Assembly: GCA_947311845.1 (NCBI GenBank)
Contig: CAMZMU010000027.1
Coordinates: forward strand, 74,284,860 to 74,348,859
DNA: 64,000 bases
DNA from: Poa pratensis
Taxonomy: Eukaryota; Streptophyta; Magnoliopsida; Poales; Poaceae
Direction: 5' to 3'
Shown here: positions 58,591 to 64,000 of the stretch, one piece after another
How positions within the stretch are numbered: position 1 is the stretch's first letter
Layout: every line of letters starts with the position of its first letter
Program-made: the position numbers and the translations under genes
Notes under the pieces: generated by a model
Told to the model about the DNA's origin: nothing
The model's input: only the letters and a program-made list of their open reading frames with translations
Databases searched by the model: none

Positions 58591-59613
58591 AGATCCTCCT
58601 CTCCACCCAACCGCCGGCCTCAACGAGGACCTCGGCAACGCCGCCTCCAACCTCACCCTCATGGCCGAGCCCACCTTCGAGCGCACCGTCGCCTATCTTC
58701 GTCTCGAGGAGCGTCGCCTGAAGAACGTGCGCACCCGCGCCGTCCACACCGCCTTCGCCGCCGGGTACCGCGCCCCGGCCCCTCCGCCCCCCGCGCCCTT
58801 CCAGCCGCCGCGCCGCCCGGCGCCCGCGGCGCCCTTCCCCACCCAGCCTCCCCAACAGCTGCAGCAGGGCCGCAACAATGGCCGCCGTCGTCACGCTGGT
58901 GGCCGCAAGAACGGTGGCGTTAATGGAGGTGGGAATGGCGGAGGTGGCGGAAACGGTGGTGGTGGCGGGAATGGTGGCGGCGGGAACCAGCAGCCGACGC
59001 CCCCATGGAGCGGTGGCTACAACCCTTGGACGGGGATTGTGCACGCCTACACCATGCCGGTGCCTCGCCCGCCCGCCCCCAGCCTCATCGGCTCGCGCCC
59101 CCCGACCCACCAGGCCCTCTTCGCCGCGACACGGCCCTATGCCCCGGCCTACAACGCCGCACCACCGACCTTCGCTCCGGCCTACGGTGGCCCGCCGACC
59201 TACGCGCCTCAGCAGCCTCCTTGGGACCCAGCGCTCTACACCGCACTTCAGCAGGCACCCGCGCCCGGCTCCTACGCCGGCGGCGGCGATTGGTTCATGT
59301 ACACGGGCGCTTCGTCGCACATGGCCGCTCACCCGGGTAACCTCTCTCATTCTTTTCCAACTTCCACCGAGTCTCGTATCATTGTCGGTAACGGTGACGG
59401 TCTCCCTATTTCTCACATTGGTTCTGCTTATTTTCCTTCTTCTTCTAAACCACTGTCTCTAAATAATGTCATTGTCTCTCCACATCTCATTCAGAATTTA
59501 GTCTCTGTTAAAACTCTTTCTCGTGACAATTCTGTAACTGTGGAATTTGACGCCTCTGGTTTTTCTGTTAAGGACGCCCGTACCTGGATGGTACTCCACC
59601 GCTGTGAGAGCCC
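58591..59613 (+). pseudogene. F: gag C-terminus and aspartic protease with mutated active site
   Basis: Continues in another frame (open to 59737, homology to about 59613). The gag end is NLTLMAEPTFERTVAYLRLEE. A basic, glycine-rich linker (58880-58985) takes the place of the usual zinc knuckle, of which I see no Cys/His pattern. A long Pro/Tyr-rich segment precedes the protease: WFMYTGASSHMA at about 59290-59325, where Copia proteases have DTGAS. The catalytic Asp codon reads TAC (Tyr). The rest (IIVGNGDGLPISHIGSA, NLVSVKTLSRDN) fits the family. The frame shifts again near 59614. Confidence 0.82.
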
Positions 59614-61130
59614 CGTGACTTGTATCCGGTCCAGGCGTCTTCCACCCCCGGCGCCGGACCTCGTGCTTTCTCCGCTGTCATCGACCTTTGGCATGCTCGT
59701 CTTGGACATCCTAGTGCCAACACGCTTCATCAAATAATGAGGGGTTTTTCATTTTCCTCTAATAAAAAGGCTACGCATAGTTGTGAGGCCTGTCGTGTTG
59801 GCAAACATGTTCGTCTTCCTTTTAGTAATTCTTCCACAGTTGCGTCTTTTCTGTTTGAGTTAATTCATAGTGATGTATGGACCTCTCCCATCCCGAGTAA
59901 TTCTGATTTTATTTACTACCTCGTCATTCTCGATGATTTTTCTCATTTTGTGTGGACGTTTCCTCTCCGTAAAAAGTCCGATGTCGCCACCACTCTCACC
60001 GCTTTCTACGCCTTTGTCTCTACACAGTTCGGTCGTCCCATCCACGCCCTGCAAACTGACAATGGAAAAGAGTTCGACAACGTTGCCGTCCGCACCCTCC
60101 TATCCTCTCACGGCACCATTTTCCGCCTAACCTGTCCATACACCTCGCAGCAAAACGGTCGTGCCGAGCGTGTTCTCCGCACTCTCAATGACTGCGTCCG
60201 CACTCTCCTCTTCCATGGTCATGTCCCACCCTCCTTCTGGCCCGACGCCTTAGCCACCACCACCCTCCTCGTCAACCTCCGTCCCTGTCGTACTCGGTGG
60301 AACTACTCGCCACACCACTTCCTCTTCGGTTCCCCTCCATCCTACGACGGTCTTCGGATATTCGGGTGTCGTTGTTATCCTAGTGTCGCTTCCACCGCCC
60401 CTCATAAACTCGCTCCCCGTTCCGTTCCGTGTGTCTTCCATGGTTACCCGGCTAACACCAAAGGCTATCGCTGCTACGACCCCGTGTCCCACCGGGTTAT
60501 CACCTCGAGGCACGTTTACTTTGATGAGTGTTGCTTCCCGTTTGCACAGGAACAGGTGGTGCCTTCTCCATCCTCCGTGGGTGAAACCCCGCGGCGTCAC
60601 GCCCTCGCCTCGGCCGCGTCGACCCCGCCCTCGAGCTCCGGCTCAGGCGCCGCCTCGTCGACCCCGCCTTCGTCGCCCTCGAGCCCTCGCTCGGGCGCCG
60701 ACCTGCCGACGTCGTCTGTGTCGCCCTCGAGCTCTAGCTCGGGCGCCGCCCCGCCGACCCCGCCTGCAGCACCCTCGAGTTCCGCCTCGGGTGCTTCCAT
60801 GTCGACTCCACCCGCGTCGCCCTCGATCCGTAGCTCGGGCGCCGCCTCGACGTCTACGTCACCCTCAAGTGGTCCCTCGGGTGACGCCGCGCCTGCTCCC
60901 ACGGGTCCGGTCACCCGCGCGCGCGCCGGCGTCTTTCATCCGTCCACGCGGTACCCCTCGGATGTGTACGCCTGCACTGCTGCGACTTCTACGTCGCCTC
61001 CCCCAGTGCCCTCTCCGCTACCCGCCTTGGCCCGGGCGGCCCTCCGCGACCCGCGGTGGCTCCCGGCCATGCAGGACGAGTTCGACGCCCTGCAGCGCAA
61101 CAAGACATGGCAGCTCGTTCCACGACCCCG
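59614..61130 (+). pseudogene. F: Copia integrase
   Basis: Frame of the 59620-61590 open stretch. The N-terminal zinc finger is visible (LWHARLGHPS ... CEACRVGKH). The catalytic core has all three acidic residues: HSDVWTSP, LQTDNGKEFDN and QQNGRAER. The GIRRF-like C-terminal block follows (YGYR-type GYRCYDPVSHRVITSRHVYFDE), then a Ser/Pro-rich spacer of imperfect repeats (60590-60900). Homology ends near 61130 with WLPAMQDEFDALQRNKTW, the start of the reverse transcriptase region. Of all F domains this one is the least damaged. It would insert element cDNA into the genome. Confidence 0.87.
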
Positions 61131-61890
61131 CCACGCGAACGTCAACATCCGGATGGAACCCTCGACCGGCACAAGGCGCGTTGGGTCGTTCGTGGCTTTC
61201 GTCAGCGCGCCGGTGTCGACTTCACCGACACTTTCGCCCCGGTTGTCAAGCCCGGGACCATCCGCATCGTGCGCCAGCTCGCCGTGTCTCACCGCTGGCC
61301 CGTTCACCAGATGGACGTCTCCAATGCCTTCCTCCATGGTCATCTTGAGGAGCAAATGTTCTGCCAGCAGCCCACCGGCTTCGTCGACTCCGCTCATCCG
61401 GATCATGTGTGCCTGCTCTCGCGCTCCTTATATGGGCTCAAGCAGGCGCCCCGCGCATGGTACCAGCGCATCGCAGCGTTTCTTCACCAACTCGGCTTCC
61501 GCTCCACACGCTCCGATGCCTCGCTGTTCGTCTACCATATGGGAGACGCCACGGCGTATCTGCTGCTCTATGTCGACGACATCATCCTGACAGCCAGCAC
61601 CTCCGCGCTCCTGCAGCAGCTTACCGATCGTCTTCGTGCTGAGTTCGCTCTCAAGGACTTGGGGCCCCTACACTACTTCCTCGGCATTGAGGTCGTGCGC
61701 CGACCGGATGGCTTCTTCCTTCATCAAAAGAAGTATGCTCATGAGCTCCTCGACCGCGCTGGGATGCTTAACTGCAGCCCCGTGGCCACTCCTGTCGACA
61801 CGAAGGCCAAGCTCTCCGCCACGGATGGCTCTCCGGCTCCTGACGCTTCGCTCTACCGGTCTATTGTTGGTGCTCTCCAGTACCTCACTC
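61131..61890 (+). pseudogene. F: Copia reverse transcriptase
   Basis: Homology shifts frame near 61140 with a small deletion of the TGKW-type block, then reads KARWVVRGFRQRAGVDF, TFAPVVKPGTIR, HQMDVSNAFLHGHLEE, SLYGLKQAPRAW, the catalytic LLLYVDDIILTA near 61565-61600, and YFLGIEV. A MITE is inserted after QYLTL at 61890. Catalytic aspartates are kept, so loss of function comes from the upstream frame breaks and the insertion. Confidence 0.87.
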
Positions 61891-61893
61891 TTA

Positions 61894-62168
61894 GAGCATC
61901 CACAGCGCGGCGCTTAACAGCCGACGCCAGGATTCTAATCCCTCTGGATCGGTAGTTCGGTCCTTCCATCCTGGGCGCCCGGCGCAAAATTAATCGACCG
62001 GCGCTAGCTTATTTCTTTGCCTCCCGCGCATCGATCGCAGGTCTTCGTAGCGTCTCAAACAAGCGTCAGCGCGTTGCGGGCCTGGGCGCTTCACTACTTT
62101 ATTTGATTAGTCTGATTTATTTTTATTCCTTTAGCGCCTAGTTAAGCAGCGATGCGCTGTGGATGCTC
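61894..62168. mobile_element. PIF/Harbinger (Tourist-like) MITE
   Basis: 275 bp with perfect 15-bp terminal inverted repeats (GAGCATCCACAGCGC / GCGCTGTGGATGCTC) and a TTA target duplication (61891-61893, 62169-62171). No coding capacity. TTA and GAGCATC-type ends are typical of grass PIF/Harbinger MITEs. Removing it and one TTA rejoins the Copia polymerase frame. Confidence 0.9.
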
Positions 62169-62171
62169 TTA

Positions 62172-62805
62172 CCAGACCGGAGCTCCAGTACGCTGTTCAG
62201 CAGGTGTGCCTTCATATGCATGCTCCCCGTGATGCTCATTGGACATCGGTGAAGCGGATTCTCCGCTACGTCCGCGGCACTTTGGAACTTGGTCTCTCGC
62301 TCCACGCTTCTGCCGACACGGACATCATCGCCTACTCGGACGCTGATTGGGCCGGCTGCCCCGAAACGCGACGCTCCACTTCGGGGTACTGTGTTTACCT
62401 TGGACCGTCGCTCATCTCATGGTCGTCCAAGCGGCAGCCCACGGTCTCCCGCTCCAGTGCCGAGGCGGAGTATCGGCTGTTGCCAACGCCGTCGCTGAGT
62501 GCTCTTGGCTTCGACAGCTACTTCAGGAGCTCTCTTGTCCCGTCGACAAGGCCACCGTGGTATACTGTGACAACGTCTCCACCGTGTATCTCTCCGCCAA
62601 CCCCGTCCATCACCGCCGGACGAAGCATATCGAGCTCGACATTCACTTTGTTCGCGAACAGGTGGCTCTTGGTCGCATACGTGTGCTACACGTACCACCT
62701 CTCAGCAGTTCGCGGATATGATGACCAAAGGACTGCCTACGGCGTCCTTCGAGGAGTTCCGATCCAGTCTTTGCGTCCTCTCTGCCGACGCTTCGACTGC
62801 GGGGG
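62172..62805 (+). pseudogene. F: Copia RNase H and C-terminus
   Basis: Resumes after the [25 protein letters not shown], then [12 protein letters not shown], the RNase H active-site block [19 protein letters not shown], and [10 protein letters not shown] at about 62453-62480. A one-base loss after that shifts the frame; the next block ([43 protein letters not shown]) reads in a second frame to 62721. The last block (DMMTKGL) lies in a third frame and runs into the 3' LTR. A GCGGGGG polypurine-like run (62799-62805) precedes the LTR. RNase H removes the RNA strand during cDNA synthesis. Confidence 0.85.
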
Positions 62806-62950
62806 TGTTGAGTAGATATTTCTGTATAGTACATTAGCGCTTAGGCCCCTCCTCTATTTTATATCTGAGGGTATGGAGGCCTCCCATTGTACCTATATAT
62901 GTGTGTGCTTTGCACCAGAGTAATACAACGCGTGTTACAACTATTCTACA
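62806..62950 (+). repeat. F 3' LTR
   Basis: 145 bp, TGTTGAGTAG to ATTCTACA, followed by the TSD TTCAT. Confidence 0.92.
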
Positions 62951-62979
62951 TTCATAACTACAGAATTTAAACTAAAGCT

Positions 62980-63360
62980 TCATGAAATGTGCTGTTTTAT
63001 TTCCTTCTCGCCGGTAAAGGGCAGAATGAATCCCTGGAGGTTGGAGACGGCTTCTTTCATCTCCCTGAACAAGTGGGCACAGGACCAGCGCTGCTCCAGT
63101 TCATTGTGCCATGAGGTGACCAAACTGAAGCAATCATTTTCGATCAGTACTCTGTCATGCCCATTTGCTCTTACCAACAGAATAGCATCTCTGCATGCAT
63201 GCTTTAGCTATGAATGGGTCACTGACATTCATATGCTTACTGCATTCTACTGCAACCAACTGTCCACCATCACACTTAGCAACAACTCCTGACCTTGCGC
63301 AGATTGTGCAGTTGTCAATAACACCATCAGTATTAAGTTAAATCCACTCGATATCAGGTC
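62980..63360 (-). pseudogene. RNase H-like (RVT_3) domain protein, broken
   Basis: On the minus strand LNTDG near 63330 is the domain's first conserved block, preceded by a stop at 63338-63340 where relatives have Lys. Then come GVVAKCDGGQLVAVEC, a frameshift near 63200 at a duplicated GCAT, and the downstream part with ILLVRANGHDRVLIENDC and SWHNELEQRWSCAHLFREMKEAV, ending in a stop at about 62980. The fold is that of plant RNase H-type proteins often linked to LINE-derived sequence. The C-terminus ends earlier than usual. A decayed gene or retro-copy is more likely than a working gene. Confidence 0.6.
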
Positions 63361-64000
63361 GACGCCATTTATCATTCTTCAGTTACTGTAGCAGGACCAA
63401 CTTCAAACGAAAACTTCAAGTCATGTGAGCTCCAATAAGAATATTCTGATGGCAAGGATTTGGTTAAGTAACCTTGGAAGGCCCTCGATCATAACCATGC
63501 AAAAAACATACTGTAAGATTCTAGGTTGCCTGCGACAAATATCCTCCACATTATGTGCTGCAAATAAATAGACCAATCAAAGGTTTCTCAAATTACCCAA
63601 AGGGTTAGAAAAACAGAAAACAAGGAGGGCTGCATACATATGTCAAGTTGACAACTTGAAACCTGTCACTTGGATCACAAATACTATTGATCAGCTTGAA
63701 CCTTAAAATAAAAAGCAAGAGACTGCCATCATACATAAAACATGCACATAAAACCTTACTATTCTTGAAATCTGGGCATAGAACATTGGAACAATGGCCT
63801 AGAGCTGTACCTGGAGAATGGGAAGGAAAGTGCATAATTTCACCCACGAAATGAAGCAGAAAAGGTGGCAAAGTTGTGTTGTTCTTTTCTTTTCTAGAGG
63901 CTGCAAAACGTACATATATATATGACCACTGCAAGCATATCGTGCAAGAGAGATGGACGAACTGTACCTGCCGGGAAAGGAACAGCCGGCGTGGGAGGAG
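63361..64000. other. Unassigned sequence at the right edge
   Basis: AT-rich with no recognised protein. A minus-strand frame at 63605-63934 has no family resemblance. At the very edge the minus strand reads a short Arg/Leu-rich frame followed by CGGCAG/GTACAG near 63968, which could be a splice donor of a gene extending to the right; one weak site is not enough to call it. Confidence 0.3.

Larger units (their letters stand above)
48623..62950 (+). mobile_element. F: short-LTR Copia element containing G and a MITE
   Basis: Two near-identical short LTRs (143 and 145 bp) with a perfect TSD TTCAT (48618-48622 and 62951-62955), a primer site for initiator tRNA-Met, and gag, protease, integrase, reverse transcriptase and RNase H in Copia order. 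Without the nested elements it is about 5 kb, a normal size. The short LTR suggests the Ale/Retrofit type, by inference only. Many frameshifts and stops make it inactive as read. Confidence 0.92.

Noticed and set aside
58048..59416. Minus-strand open frames of 212 and 279 codons
   Set aside because: Shadows of the Copia gag/protease on the plus strand, where homology is clear.
63605..63934. Minus-strand frame of 109 codons as a gene
   Set aside because: No recognisable family, AT-rich composition and no start context; described only as unassigned.
1..64000. CRISPR arrays, bacterial operons, rRNA genes
   Set aside because: None seen; all repeats are explained by LTRs, subterminal repeats or short duplications.

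Overview
This is a gene-poor stretch of a large plant genome, almost certainly a pooid grass (wheat, barley, oat or ryegrass group). The Athila-type Ty3/gypsy LTRs beginning TGATACGTCTC, the tRNA-Asp primer sites, the AAGCTTGGGGATG polypurine tracts and the En/Spm (CACTA) and Tat-type gypsy elements point that way; I cannot name the species. I see no intact host gene, no rRNA and no CRISPR. Nearly everything is nested transposons, which can be dated relative to one another from their target-site duplications (TSDs). The labels X1-X3, A2, B, C, D, E, F and G are mine.

Layout, left to right. 1-26520 is a stack of related non-autonomous Athila-type elements that carry gag and protease but no reverse transcriptase. 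The 3' end of X1 (1-2964) sits in an LTR of X2 (remainder 2965-4209), which sits in the 5' LTR of X3 (remainder 4210-5424). X3 continues at 20955-26520. In its primer-binding site lies B (5442-20954). In the primer-binding-site region of B lies C (7294-15312, reverse orientation), which has the most similar LTR pair. A truncated LTR (E) follows, to 28077. 28078-44267 is a CACTA element (end of its transposase gene, then an En/Spm accessory gene, then subterminal repeats and the terminal CACTA end). It is split by gypsy element A2 (33626-42804). The 3' LTR of A2 holds solo LTR D (39649-42562), and D holds a solo X-family LTR (40184-41766). 44268-48622 is AT-rich intergenic sequence with a fragment of an RNase H-like gene and diverged inverted repeats. 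48623-62950 is a short-LTR Copia element (F) with full gag-pol homology but many breaks. F contains a Tat-type gypsy (G, 48822-57920, reverse) and a PIF/Harbinger MITE (61894-62168). 62956-64000 holds an RNase H-like pseudogene on the minus strand and unrecognised sequence.

How it works together: none of the elements looks autonomous as read. The Athila-type group would need polymerase and integrase in trans. It nevertheless shares a conserved 3' non-coding architecture: predicted RNA hairpins, including one directly before the polypurine tract, whose stems change in a compensatory way between families. The best candidates for something undescribed are those hairpins, the repeated insertion of X-family elements into the TATA box of LTRs (CCTAT/TTA), and two independent insertions into tRNA-Asp primer-binding sites.
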